From NCBI RefSeq assembly GCF_019059575.1, contig NW_024881616.1, positions 682,001-746,000 on the forward strand: 64,000 nucleotides of DNA, read 5' to 3'. The DNA is from Amphibalanus amphitrite (Eukaryota > Arthropoda > Thecostraca > Balanomorpha > Balanidae). The notes below the pieces were generated by a model. It was not told the origin of the DNA. It did no database searches and saw nothing but the letters and a program-made list of their open reading frames with translations. Numbering within the stretch: the stretch's first letter is position 1; every line of letters begins with the position of its first letter. Position numbers and translations under genes: made by a program. Shown here one piece after another: positions 1-11,629 of this stretch.

Positions 1-1260
1 ATATCACACAATTATAACTTCCAGTGTGCACCGCGTCCTCAAGCTCTTGAAACGTGTGTCAGCTTTGATGAATTCTGGATAAAGTTTGAGATAAAATGGC
101 AAAACATCAATGTCGGCATTCCCCGTAGATCATTTCTCCCATTTTCGGCTTTCCCCGCAGTCCGGGGCAACGCCGAAAAAGTCACTTCTTAGATATTTTT
201 AGTTTGTGCGCTTAACGGTATGCGAATTCATCAAATGCGCCTGGTATGTTTGAAAGGCAAAAGACTGGCCTCTCGAATGACGCCAACAAGAATAGCGTAT
301 GTTGTCTACCTTGCGTGCTACGGGCGTCAGAAAAAAAGTCTTCGGCGTTCCCCCAACTTCCCCTAATAAGAAAAAGTGCCAGGTTAATAATTCCTTATAG
401 GTAACAGGCTGTTGTGTCGGTTGAAAGTGTAATTTGTGTGACTAAAAATTCGCGTTGCTATTCTACAGCAGTAAAGTCCACGTAGCGTGCTTTAACGTGC
501 GTAATTGCACGTTTTCGGCATTACCCCAGCCAGCCATACTTTCATTTGCAGGCCCATAACTTTTCAACGTGCCGTATAAATTTCAAATTGGCAGCACACT
601 TATGCAAAGACATGCTGAAGATTACTTGACCGAATTGGCCAGACAAACGGTAGCATAATGAGTAAGAAATGCAGCTTCAAAGGCGCATGTAGTACAAGGA
701 ACGTGTACCTTGAAAACGCTCTTGGCGCCCTCACAGCCGAAGTATTCCGAATGACGACTCGTAACAAACATGCGATAATTGTAGTCACTTAAGCTTCAGA
801 GCATCACTGACAGGTGGCATCCATGTCTTACGGTTTTCGAAATATCTCGAATTTCGGCTTTGCCCCAACTCCGGCATTGCCCCAACTTCCCCTACATAAC
901 ATGTTATGTGACAAGTGCACCAACTCCAAAGTCCAAAAAGTAAGCGTGGAATCTTGTCTTTGCGTGGGGAAAAAATGAGTCTTCTTCAGTACCATCAGCA
1001 ATTTTTGTGAATGCAATGAGACGAAAGAAAGATCACTTCTAGCTCAACCTTACTCGTTCGACGAAAGCACGGTCGTAGTGAAAGAACGAACCATCAATCC
1101 TGACCGCGACTTCACACGCATCCCCGCTCGGTCGGCGGTCTCGGTAACACCTAATCACCGCCTCTGGACCGGGCGTGCAGCTGCCGGAACGGCGTGCCGT
1201 CCGAGGTGGGAGGCGCCAGCCACCCGGGGCGTCCTCCGCCGCCGGCGGCGCGCGGCGCGT
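1..1260. other. Upstream non-coding DNA with a recurring CGGCnTTnCCCC motif
   Basis: No gene is visible. A short motif recurs on the plus strand near 112, 147, 343, 514, 849 and 872, in forms such as TTCGGCATTACCCCAG and CGGCATTGCCCCAACTTCCC. One copy (about 147-180) is followed by its own near reverse complement, so it can fold back. Open frames here are short and look like chance. The spacing is irregular, so this is not a simple tandem array; it may be decayed pieces of one repeat family. Confidence 0.4.
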
Positions 1261-1270
1261 GCGCTGGCCT

Positions 1271-1308
1271 GCCTATATGACGGCGGCGCGGCGCGGCAGC
1301 AGCTCAGT
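1271..1308 (+). promoter_or_regulatory. Probable TATA/Inr core promoter (ImpL2)
   Basis: A TATA-like CTATATGA at 1273-1280 lies in very GC-rich DNA. The arthropod initiator core TCAGT follows at 1304-1308, about 30 bases downstream, which is the normal TATA-to-start spacing. About 100 bases further on there is a good splice donor (CAG, GTCAGT at 1401-1409). Assignment to ImpL2 is inference: it is the only plus-strand promoter-exon combination this strong upstream of the ImpL2 coding exons, and those begin with an acceptor directly before the ATG. Confidence 0.5.
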
Positions 1309-1403
1309 GCCCGGCACGTCAGAGCCGCCCACCGTACCTGAGGACAGCTCCGGAGGACCGCCGCCGTCCCGTCAGCCGCCACAGACCGCCAGCCAGCAGA
1401 CAG
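1304..1403 (+). other. Probable non-coding first exon (5'UTR) of ImpL2
   Basis: This GC-rich stretch runs from the predicted initiator to a donor at 1404 (GTCAGT). It contains no ATG that continues usefully into the next exon. It would splice over about 10 kb to the acceptor at 11628 (TCCCTCCCAG), one base before the ImpL2 ATG. The link is inferred and needs transcript data. Confidence 0.4.
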
Positions 1404-2840
1404 GTCAGTACACAGAGGGGACGGGCCGGCTGATCCGCCGGTCTGCAGGAGACGGGGGCGAGCACCTATGCTGCCCCTAGTTCGCCCATGTGCTGTCCCT
1501 GGGTCGTCTTCTTTTGGGTCATGGGTGCCACGTATGTAGGTGTTAATTGTTTTTCATTAGTGCGGGCATGCATGTTAAGAATAAGCAGTCAAAGACCACA
1601 TATCACGAAACAAAACGTTACACAATTCACAAAAGTTATAAATTGAGGCCAGCAATCATTTCATGGAAATATTGTTTTGTATTGTATTTTTGTATCCTAT
1701 ATTTAAAAGCTCGCCAACAGATGTATTCGAATGTCCACTTATGTATATACAGAAGAAATTAATTCATGGAAACAAAGCTTCAAACACCGTGCATGAATAT
1801 GCAAAATGTTAGAGGGTGACAATCTCAGAAATATTTTCCATTCATGGGAAATATTTGATGTTTTTATCATGCGTTTCGCTTATCGCTTGGTATCTTCATC
1901 ATACCCACCATCCACCAAAATTGCGTCATTGAAATGTTAAATGTTGTTCTTGAAGGTGCATTTTGGCAGAACTTAAGCCAATAAATAAGAAGAAGAATTA
2001 AGCTATCAATCATTGAGATATAAAATACGAATCTGTTTCGAGAGTCAGGGACTCCGCCACTGGAGAAGGGTGATCGCAAAGGTTCGGACAGCCCCATAAT
2101 TTCATTTCCATTTTCAGTTCGAAAACCCCAATTCGGAAACCATGGCGGAGGCTCAACAGGTTGTTGAATAAAGGCTATCACGGATGCCTCAACTCTCGTT
2201 CCTTAAAATCGACCGAAATTGTGCTCTATTTGTTATGTGAATGATTACTGTAAGAAAAGAAACACAATATTGGTTTCAACTACAAAGCTGGCCAATCGGC
2301 AATGAACTCGAACCATTCTTAAACTTGCATAATCACACGAAGAAGTTATACCTAATTGCTCGATAGGTTGCCGGCCACTTCAATGGCATGGCTTCTGAAA
2401 TGGAGTATGAACAATGAACATAACGTACTCCTACGTAAGAAGATAATCAATAAAATAATGTTCAACAAACATTTGACTCCTGTCAAGAGTAGTTCGTCTT
2501 TTCTTTGAATCGCAATCGTAAGGGAACTTTTTATGTGTGACTTGGCACCGTTATCTTAGCCCGTGGCATTTATTGCGAACTTTATTGCGCGTGTTTACAC
2601 TTCCAGCTTAATGCTGCCAGTCATGCTGCATTCACAGTCTCGGCAGCCCCCATAGTAACATCTCTCTCATGGTCTGGGACCGTACCCACGTCCCCTATTG
2701 TCGACTCAGCTAGCTCCTATCGCCGGCTGATAGTGCGGCTACCCGAGGTGTCACGTAACCGGGCCTATCACCGAGCGAGACTGAAGGGTGGGGCTGAGAT
2801 TACCACATTCCGTACCCATCGTACCCACCTGGAGACCCGT
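1404..2840. other. First intron, unique AT-rich part
   Basis: No coding exon, RNA gene or mobile element is recognised here. Composition changes from GC-rich near the putative first exon to AT-rich from about 1540. The open frames are short and carry no recognisable domain. Confidence 0.4.
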
Positions 2841-2850
2841 GTGTACCCAG

Positions 2851-2945
2851 CGCACCCACCGGAGTACCCCTGCGCACCCACCGGAGTACCCCTGCGCACC
2901 CACACGAGTACCCCTGCGCACCCAATGTACCCACCGGGGTACCCC
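2851..2945 (+). repeat. 22-bp minisatellite (CGCACCCACCGGAGTACCCC unit)
   Basis: Units begin at 2851, 2873 and 2895, exactly 22 bp apart, followed by degenerate copies to about 2945. The flanking 2825-2850 holds partial units. Long overlapping open frames on both strands (about 2733-3255) are produced by this C-rich repeat and show no domain. Confidence 0.85.
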
Positions 2946-3723
2946 TGTGCAGTGTGCATCCACCCCCTCCGCGAGCGCTGTGGGAATCGGACCGTCCACT
3001 GTCCAGTGTCCAGCCCCTCCCGTCCCGTCGGCCGGAAGGCAGCAGTCGCCACTGCCGCCACTCCTGTCATCATTCAGCACCGAGTGGACCCTCGGCGGCG
3101 CCGGACCGGGTATCCGGTGTCACCACTTCTCGGTAGCACGGGGCGGCACCGCGGCCTCAGACACCTCAGACCGTTCAGCGGGCGGCGAGACCGCCATAAA
3201 CAGGGCATTCCGACGCAGACAGAGATCATTACCAGACGTGATTCAGACTAATTAAGGCGCTGTGGCAGCGGAAGGCGCTGAATGATATCGTGCATGGTTC
3301 GTAAGAACATGTTCAGAAGGGGTCACCAAGCTACAGCTAAATACCTAACTTATATTACTAATGTCGGCTTGAAATAGTGTCGGAGGATTGTGGTAGGTAA
3401 AACTTTTCTGAACCATGGCTTTTCAGCTGAATAACTATGCCATCTTATAAACTTATAAACTTAGAGCTTCCAGCATCTTCATAAATGTGGTTTGCGTCTC
3501 AATTTGAAGAATGAATTATCATTTTTCTACGATGAGCATTCATTTGCTTATCCACCTCATTCATTGCCGTACTGGTGCAGCGGTCACAACAAACTGCATA
3601 CCGCACCACCACACCGTACTCCGCGCGTCTTGAGTTGGTCACTGGTCGGCCCGCAAGACCGCATTGCGTGGTGTCTGCTGGGGACCCGCGGCGCCGCTCT
3701 GCAGTCTGCAGTGGTGCGGACCG

Positions 3724-3765
3724 CGGCTGCTATAAAGGCTATCGAAGTCACCGCCTAGGTTACTA
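3724..3765 (+). promoter_or_regulatory. Possible alternative TATA promoter in ImpL2 intron 1
   Basis: GCTGCTATAAAGGCT at about 3726-3740 is a near-perfect TATA box at the edge of a GC-rich island (about 3570-4010). The initiator and the downstream donor are less clear than at 1273. It could be an alternative ImpL2 promoter or chance. Confidence 0.2.
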
Positions 3766-4035
3766 CGTGACCTACGGCAGAGAGCGAGAGTAGGGGTCAT
3801 CGTCCCCACCCTCCCCTCCCTCCCCCGTCCCCACTGACCCGGTGTGGCGGCGCGGCCCTCTCTCCGCCGCCAGTAGAGAGAGCAGGAGTGTTTACGCACA
3901 CAGCTGCTGCGATAACCCCGCGCCCCACGGTCATTGTCACAGATTCGGGGCTGGTTACACCGGTCTGACCGGCAGCAGAGGATAGTGCGAGCCAGCGCGT
4001 ATCCGTATACGCGTGCATACTTCACACGCGTTCAG

Positions 4036-4215
4036 AAATGGAATGTGGCGGGACGAGATAGAAGCGGGATGGACGGGATGGACGGGACTGAGTGGCGAGT
4101 AGATTGGACCGGAGTGGGACGGGATAGATGAATGGGACGAGATGTGGGGGTGTGGGACAGCAGGGAGGATGTGATGGGACAGTGGGACAGGGAAGAGTGG
4201 GAGCGGTGGGAAGTG
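4036..4215 (+). repeat. Degenerate GGGA(C/T)GGAC minisatellite
   Basis: Imperfect 9-10 bp units of the type GGGATGGAC or GGGACGAGA repeat through this purine-rich stretch. This gives open frames on both strands with no real coding character. Confidence 0.65.
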
Positions 4216-6410
4216 GAGCGGGGCAGACGGGTAAATGGGAAGATGGCGTCCCAGGAGATAGCCAGTTGCGGCAATGAAGTCTCCCCGCAGTCTCTGGTCC
4301 ACTGCCTGGTACAGCTGTGTTTTTGAGAGTAGGTAGCTAAAGGTGCACTGCTTATACTGCGGTCACCAAGTTATTTAAGACACTAGTTACTAAACGGGTT
4401 GTCAGAAATTAACAGAATATTGAGGGAACAGTTTGAAAAAAAATATTCAATCTATATTTTGACCTTTGCCGGTTCCGTATTAAAAACTAGATTAACTAAC
4501 TACATGTTTGGATAAAACACAATATTTTCTCAGCTACCATTCACGTCTGACGTCACAAAGCCGCTTAATACCCACTGGGCTTATGTCGCTGTTCAGTGGC
4601 GGTATCAACCAGCCGTTTCTTCGTCTGCATTGTGTCGCTATAGCAACAGACGCTGGCGCCTTAAACTATATGCATGTTCCGGTGCAGATGCCGCCTTAGC
4701 CTGAGGCAGCTCAGCCCGAGCGGTCATCTGGCGTCGACTATTTGCGCCTTACACCCACCTGACGCTAAACGGAGCTGATAAACTGGAAAGCAATGGCACC
4801 AAATGGATGTCGTGAAATAAAACGACCCACCATAGTCGCCGCAGTAACTCTTGACAACCAGTGTTAGCTATTTGGAAGGCAAAGTTCTAAACTTCGTTGC
4901 ATCGGAATTCAGCCGGCAGTGGATGTCTATATTTGGAGGAGGGTTCGTGACGGTATGAATGCATCATGCACGACAGTCTCTAACTGGTAATAAGCCCACG
5001 CTGGTTTGCAGAGGCAGTTTGGTAACGTGGTGCCGTGTCACATTGGAAACCAGCCCGATATTACATTTCAAGGTGGGGCTCGTACTAAATTGCTTCATTA
5101 GGCTCGCTATGAGTTTTCATGCATTGAATCATGCTACACCTTGTGAGTCATTGCCATGTCATCATTAAAGCTGATGTAACATAAAGATATTCTCCTTTGT
5201 TCATGAGAATAGCATACATAAAAATGTCTTGAGAATATGATAATTAGAAGTGATGTGAACAGACTTAACTTTAGCTTCTGCATCATATAGCCGCAACTTT
5301 CAACCCCTTGACTTGCGTTTCATCACTACCATTCCAGGATTAGCACGACATACTATTTCGTACCCATTCCGATAATCAAATAAAACAGTTTTAAGGACTT
5401 GACGATCAAGTGCGAGTCACAGTGACTTTCATAGAAATTAAAAAATTGATTACATTTAGTCTGTGATTATATCCCAGTTTGAAATACCAAGAGACAAGCA
5501 TACCTACTCGTAGACCTAACCTGTCCCTTGCTATCAGGTCGATGATCAACTATAGGTTTATTGGGTATACACAAATAGAGCCGCGTCATCTCTGTTAAAA
5601 AGTACCTTTCTGCTTATCATGTTCTTATCCTCTCAGTATTATGCAATTCCAGCCCCAAGAAAAAGCTAATAGAAAACCGCAAAAATAATAGTTGCCCGCC
5701 GCCAGCAACCGATGTATTCGTCAGCATGTTTACATTCGATTACCCTATCAATGGGTCCCATGACGTAATGTTTGCTATGCTATATTTTCTGTTAAATAAT
5801 TGATTCGTTCAGTTCTCATTACGGACATGATCAATTATGCACAATAAGATCGCTAACAGCTAACAACTTTTTCTTAGTCTCTGGTGATTTTATTTTACGC
5901 GAAATCCGGAGCTAAGACTAGAATATTGGCCTCAACCTTCATTGGACTAGAAGAAAACCCGCGATCTTTCTCTTTAATTAAAGGCCAAGAGTTTGTTTTA
6001 CAACATGTCAATCCAAAAATAGCAGTTTCCATGAATAGTTCCGCAATCATTACTCATACTAGGTACAGTACACGAAAGTTTGCTTAGAGCCACACCAGGC
6101 AAAGCATTTCGAATATGTCACTTGAGTAGAAAATATAGGCATTTTATGTCGTTGTAATTCGCTAAAAGCAACATTCATCACCATCACACGATAGTACACT
6201 GTTTTGTACTGCTATTCACATCGACGGATACGCAAAGCGCTATGACATTCCACCCGTAAATTAGCCCACACCCAATGACTCGGAATTCAATTAGCACATT
6301 TTGAACGCACTCACGCTACGGCCAATTACCGGTTAACTCGGGAGTAAACTAATTACCTTTTCGCCGTATGACTGCTGGTGAAGAGGTGCGGCCGATTGGC
6401 GGTGACATTA
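4216..6410. other. First intron, featureless AT-rich part
   Basis: I see nothing I can name in this stretch. Open frames are below 75 codons and lack splice-flanked, GC-rich coding character. Scattered A/T runs only. Confidence 0.4.
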
Positions 6411-6417
6411 GGGGTCG

Positions 6418-6556
6418 GCGGTCGGTGGTCGGTCGGTCGGTCGGTCGGTCGGTCGGTCGATCGGTCGGTTGGTCCGTTGTGTTGGTCGGTCGGCCGGTCG
6501 GTCGGTCGGTCGGTCGGTCGGTCGGTCGGTCAGTCAGTCGGTCGGTCGGCCTGCCG
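6418..6556 (+). repeat. (GGTC)n tetranucleotide microsatellite
   Basis: GGTC repeats almost without interruption for about 140 bp, with a few base changes (around 6460-6490 and 6531-6538). The unit reads as Val-Gly-Arg-Ser on one strand and Pro-Thr-Asp-Arg on the other, which explains the repetitive open frames across it. Confidence 0.95.
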
Positions 6557-7019
6557 CACTGTGCCACCGGCAGTGTCCTCGGGTCAGTGTGGGTTACTGA
6601 CAGATGTCAGTGATGGTCCGGGACGCGGCGGAAGGGCGGGGAAGGGAGGACCGATATGGACGGGTGTGGGAGGACCGATATGGGCGGGGGTGGGAGGACC
6701 AGATATGACACGTGCCACCGACAGCCGCCATTGAGGTCGGCAGGGGCGCGGCTCAGAATAGCCGCCGATCGAGCAGAGAAGAAAAGGTGTGTCTTACCGA
6801 ATTATCTCAAGCTTGTGACTATAGCCACGAGATAGCATATTGAGCTTAAGAAAAGGAAGACTGCAGCTTGTACGGTTTGTCTATCTATTCTCAGAAATAG
6901 TTTCACCTCCCAGCTTGGACAATATTTGTGCTAAAGCTTTTAGTCTCAGATGAACAGGCCACGGCGCAGACACACTGCGAGCCGAGCAGCAGCTATGAAC
7001 GATGCTTCATTGTCAAGAT

Positions 7020-7322
7020 TCATTCTCCGAATGAATGAAAGTCCAAAGATAGCACCGCCACTGGTGTTAAACCATAATCGTTAAGCCCGCGTTCTGCATC
7101 CGCCCCGAAATAGAACACCTCGAGCACTGTATAGGTGGGTCCATCCATCCGCTGCCACTGTTCAAACCACATATTACCGAGGTCGTTTTTAATCGCGACC
7201 GCTTCACGACCACTGGACAATGTAAATGTCATTGCAAAGCAGCCAAACAACGTATTACATCTACAATGGCCTGTATGATGTAATGAGCTTGTACCCGCTG
7301 ACTTCTGACCACAAAGTTTCAT
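7020..7322 (-). other. Unidentified open frame in ImpL2 intron 1
   Basis: A 100-codon minus-strand frame starts at 7322 and ends in TGA at 7020. The distal two thirds has mixed amino-acid composition with acidic, basic and hydrophobic residues alternating (for example REAVAIKNDLGNMWFEQW), unlike the arginine/proline-rich chance frames nearby. An AG preceded by TTGTAG lies upstream (about 7260), so it could be a terminal exon. I recognise no family. It could equally be a transposon fragment or chance. Confidence 0.2.
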
Positions 7323-10246
7323 TTTTCATCAACGTTCCCGTGGGTGAAACCTTGAGGCACACGCCGCATAACACTGACCGAGTTTCATTGCGTTGTTTTG
7401 CATCATTCCGGCTAGTTAGCATACATAATGCGAGTCCAATGGCGGTCGAAGCGCGCTTCGTTTTATTTATTGGACCCCAACGTGTAACGGATAAAACAAT
7501 ATTTCAGAGGGATGCATCACACAGTACTTTGCAAGGGACCGAATACGGACCTAATTTTAAGAGCTTACCTACTTTTTTGGGACAGAGAAATAACTTTTTC
7601 AATTTTTTTTTTTTAAAACTATCACATATTGTGGTATTTCTGTTGGTTAGTTTTTTTTTTCAAGCCACAAAATCTTACCATTGATAGTACTTATTGAAGG
7701 TTCTGGTTTCTTTGAACATTGGACTATTGAAAAGCAAAGCAGAAGCTTTACAATCACAAGCTATACGAAACTCACAGAAAAACACACAAAACACAGTCGA
7801 TATTACATTAGCTCTCGCTTTCTTCAGTCAGAGGCGGCCTCCCACGCCTCCATGTCCCCATACCGATCACCTGCACGATATAAATGGCCCATGTCGCCGA
7901 ACGGAAGCCGTTCCGCTACTGATATGTCACAATGACGTCATAAAGGGACCATTTAGTGAAGCCGCGCCGCCGCCAACCATTGCATTGGTTACATAACCGC
8001 GGCTATTATGGGTCCTCCCCCAGGCCATAGTAGGGAAGTGATAACACTCGCGCGCAGGCAGGCGGTGGCGCAACGGTGCAGCGGCGCACCGCGGACCATT
8101 CTGGCGCAGAGCTGGTGAGACGATTAGTGGCGCACCTGAGGCGATTAACGGCACAAAGCTGACCCCGATCTGCGCAGGGAGAGCGGGGGCGGCGGCAGGG
8201 GAGGAGGCTCGGGTGCACAGCGACTCTGTTGGGGAAGGACTGTGAGGGATTAACGATTGGGTCGCAGAAGAGCTGAGACGCGACCCGTCACAGCATCGGC
8301 GTGCCGTCCACTTGCGGCCCAACTCGCACGTCTACATACGATTACATCGGATAATTTGGTCAAACGAGCCTCCGACCCGCGAGGGTATGCGCTTCCCCCA
8401 AATCGCGACTACAAAGACAATGTTCCAAGACATTTGATCAAGCACATGTCGAGGTCTCTTGATAAGGGAACGTAGAAGTCCAACATCATCTATCACGAAT
8501 CGTTTGCTGTTGGGACTGGCCTCAGTCGATATGTCTCAGACTGGGATTCCCCCGTCACGATCCGACATTCGCTGACACGGTGAGACGCTGACAGACGGCC
8601 AGATGCGGGTCCCAGATCGCCAGTCTGGCGGCCGCTGGGCACACCAGACAAATGTTTTAAACGGACTAAAAGGTTGCACAATGCACAGTCATCCAGAGCA
8701 CCACTCATGTCTTTGTGCTGCTGTTGTAGCGAAGGTGTGCCACATCAAACTATTCGGGAACTTAGAGAACTACCAACACCAAAAGTCATGACACAGAAAC
8801 ATAAATTGCACCCCGCGGACGGAGAGACGTTTTTACACTGTTGTTACGAAATATGGTTTTTAGAGCTGGTCGCGGGTAAACTGAAGTTGCTGCCATTGAA
8901 AAAATCCCTGTCGCGATAGCCTGCAGCGCTGCAATCCTAAATCGCTGTACCATTAGTCCGACATTCCACCCGATTGACCTTTCATGACTGCGCCGTAAAC
9001 ACAATCGGTCAATTTCGTCCGTAGGGCAAAGGAAAGTGACAACTGAAAAAACAGCGTGCGACGTCGAAGCATTCCGCCGCTAACCGTTACATTAAAAAAT
9101 ACCTTGACTGATTTGGCGCTTCGAACGTTTTTCCTTGACAACAAACTTAAAACTCTACGTATATATTGCGTCAATGGACTTAGCGACAGCGTTCTGAATC
9201 ACATTTGCCATAAGCATGCATATGATTCATCGCACCGCAACGACGTTGCATGTGCAGACATGCTTGGAAGTGGAATATCCTCAATGACTGCAACCCCTTG
9301 CCAACATGCTACAAATGAATTTGCAGGTACGAAGGCACACGCCGTCGGAAATCTGATACGGGTTCGATATTCATTCGCACACGACGCGTGGATACTGGAT
9401 AATCAAGCGTATATTATATGTCATGCCATCCAAATCTGAGGGGGGGGGGAGATAGACGGAGAAAGTGCGTCACCTTGGCTGCCATACACGAATGGCGATG
9501 GATTTTGCCATTGTTGCCACCCCTGCATGTTCCCGAAGTCACACAAGGTGACATTGGCCGGCCAACTGGTATGCTACGGCGCGGTTTGAGGCCACTCCAG
9601 GGGTAGTTACAACCGTTACAGGGGCCACCCACCCCCCCAGGAGGATAAATCGCCGATAAAAAGACACATATCGTCAGACATATCAGAATACATGCAACAC
9701 TGTGAATGCTCCGCCGCGACTCGCAAAAAGAGGGGTTCCTCCGATGCACGATACGACATAAGCACCGACGTTTCTCCAGGAATCGGCCACGGTCGGAGGA
9801 CCCCCATGCCGATATATGGTGCTACCCTGCCGACCGTGGTGGGCCAGCGACACCCAAACATCGCAGAAGAATGAAATTACAATGATAAGTCTTCCAGAAC
9901 ATGCAGAGAAGCAGCGTCGCAACAACGTGGTTGGCTGTGCCGCAGACAACATCCGCTAGAGCTAGTTGTGAATTTTGTAACCTTGGCCCATAATTGGTGA
10001 AGCACGTTCATGCAACGTGCTTAAGCTTGTCTGAATTTAAAGGGCAAACATCGGTAAACCAGCGGACCGCAGCTCATGGAATTTTACAGATAGCAGTGTT
10101 CGTAAACCAAGGGCTGATACTTAATAAAAGACTAAACTTTAAGCCATTAGCATGGGACACATTCCAATCCTCAAATGCCACCCCAACATCCATTCGAGGA
10201 GCGATATTTTTGAGTTGCGATATTTGCCACGGCCTGTTTCTTGAAA
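7323..10246. other. First intron, no recognised feature
   Basis: Mixed-composition non-coding DNA with runs of T (7600-7660) and a GC-rich patch at 7980-8240. No exon with paired splice sites, tRNA or terminal inverted repeats was found. Confidence 0.35.
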
Positions 10247-10247
10247 G

Positions 10248-11189
10248 TTAACCCTATTAGTGGCAGGGGGGTTGTTTTTATCCACCCCTCAGGTTTTTCG
10301 GGAATATCTCCGAAACCGCTGAAGCTACGATGCTGAAATTTTCTGACTTTTCCTAAAACTAAATTGGGCACATTCCCTGAAAATTTCAAGTTCATAACTT
10401 TACCAGGGGCGGCTCCAGAGCACTGGGAATTGGGGGGGGGGGGGTCCTATTCGTGAAGCGAGTCATTTGGGCGAAGATCACGATGCTGCACCAGTTCTAC
10501 GAACAGTGAATGAAAGGTATCATGTGATAACATATATAGTTATTGTGCATCCTCTTTTGACACGTTTTTGCTATAATAGGCGGATCCAGGCGTCCAAAAA
10601 GGGGGGTTATGTTTTACCTCCCAACATAGGTGCCCTGACACCGCCTATGCATGACCAATACAATTGTAGTCGTTCTCTCATAAGAAAATTGTAACATAAC
10701 CGTAACAGAATTGTAACACAAATTGTAACATAAATTGTAACAGAAAATTGTAACAGACCATTACCACCCTTTTTAGAAACAGTACCAACAAAAACCTTAT
10801 TTACTATACTTTTTGTGTACCCCCAAGCTCAATGATCTGTATCCGCCTATGATTTTTGAAAATGCATATTTTTAGGATCCATGTGAATTCCTGGTTCATT
10901 CTCTATCGATCGGCAAAAGTTGCGTTAAGATTGGTTCAGAAACCTGGCCGTGATAAACAGTCTAAAATGTATCTGCAATTTGCCCGTTTTTACCCCCCTC
11001 TACCCCCCCCTATTGACATTTTTTTAATTTTTATTTTTTAGAAATGTAGATCATGTTGAGCGAAATCGAATGCCGTTTGAATTTTGAAAATCGGCCCGTT
11101 AGATCTCGAGATATCAAGGGGGGTCGTAAACAGCCCCCCCCCCCTGCCACTAATAGGGGTAGCCAGGAGCCTGCCACTAATAGGGTTAA
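10248..11189. mobile_element. Non-autonomous piggyBac-type element with TTAA target duplication
   Basis: The element body is 10252-11185 (934 bp) and is flanked on both sides by TTAA (10248-10251 and 11186-11189). Its ends are perfect inverted repeats: CCCTATTAGTGGCAGG on the left and the reverse complement on the right. TTAA duplication and CCC-start ends are hallmarks of the piggyBac superfamily. A second inward copy of the right end lies at 11144-11158, next to a G-rich/C-rich foldback. The interior has no transposase frame, so it would have depended on an autonomous partner. Confidence 0.8.
10684..10762 (+). repeat. ATTGTAACA short tandem array inside the TTAA element
   Basis: AATTGTAACA-like units recur about six times with 11-16 bp spacing between about 10684 and 10760. 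They may be internal repeats of the transposon, a position where some DNA transposons carry transposase-binding repeats. That role is only inferred. Confidence 0.6.
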
Positions 11190-11279
11190 CAGGCGATGAA
11201 ACAATCAAGAATTGCCGATCAGGATAAGGATAACCACAGGATAAATAGGGCATTATCCTGCGCAGGCCTTGACAAATGG

Positions 11280-11628
11280 TAAATAAAGACGCACATTGGG
11301 ATCTCTGTCGGTATTCTGCAGGTGTTGTGTGCTCGCTGTGAGTCCGTGTTAGGTCGGTCACTCGTCCAGTGTCCCCGTGAGCTTCTCTGACGGTGCCGCT
11401 GTCTCTGTGTACCGGCTGTGAGTCTATGTTAGGTCGGGGTCAGTCACTCGTCCAGTGTCCCTGTGGGTTCTCTGACGGTGCCGCTGTTTCTATGTGCCCG
11501 ATGTGAGGTGAGCCACTCGTCCAGTGTCCCCGTCAGTTCTCTGGCGCCGCTGTCTCTGTGTGAGTCGGCTAAAAGATCAGGGGTCTATCTCTGTGAGTTC
11601 TCTGACTCTGTCTCTCTGTCCCTCCCAG
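11280..11628 (+). repeat. Degenerate TCACTCGTCCAGTGTCCC repeats before ImpL2 exon 2
   Basis: Units containing GTCACTCGTCCAGTGTCCC and GGTTCTCTGACGGTGCCGCT recur from about 11330 to 11600 with a period near 75-100 bp. They run up to the pyrimidine-rich acceptor (TCCCTCCCAG) at 11619-11628 that precedes the ImpL2 start codon. Confidence 0.6.
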
Positions 11629-11629
11629 G

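Noticed and set aside
2733..3255. Overlapping 100-170-codon frames on both strands
   Set aside because: Created by the 22-bp C-rich minisatellite and GC-rich flanks; no domain, and similar length on both strands.
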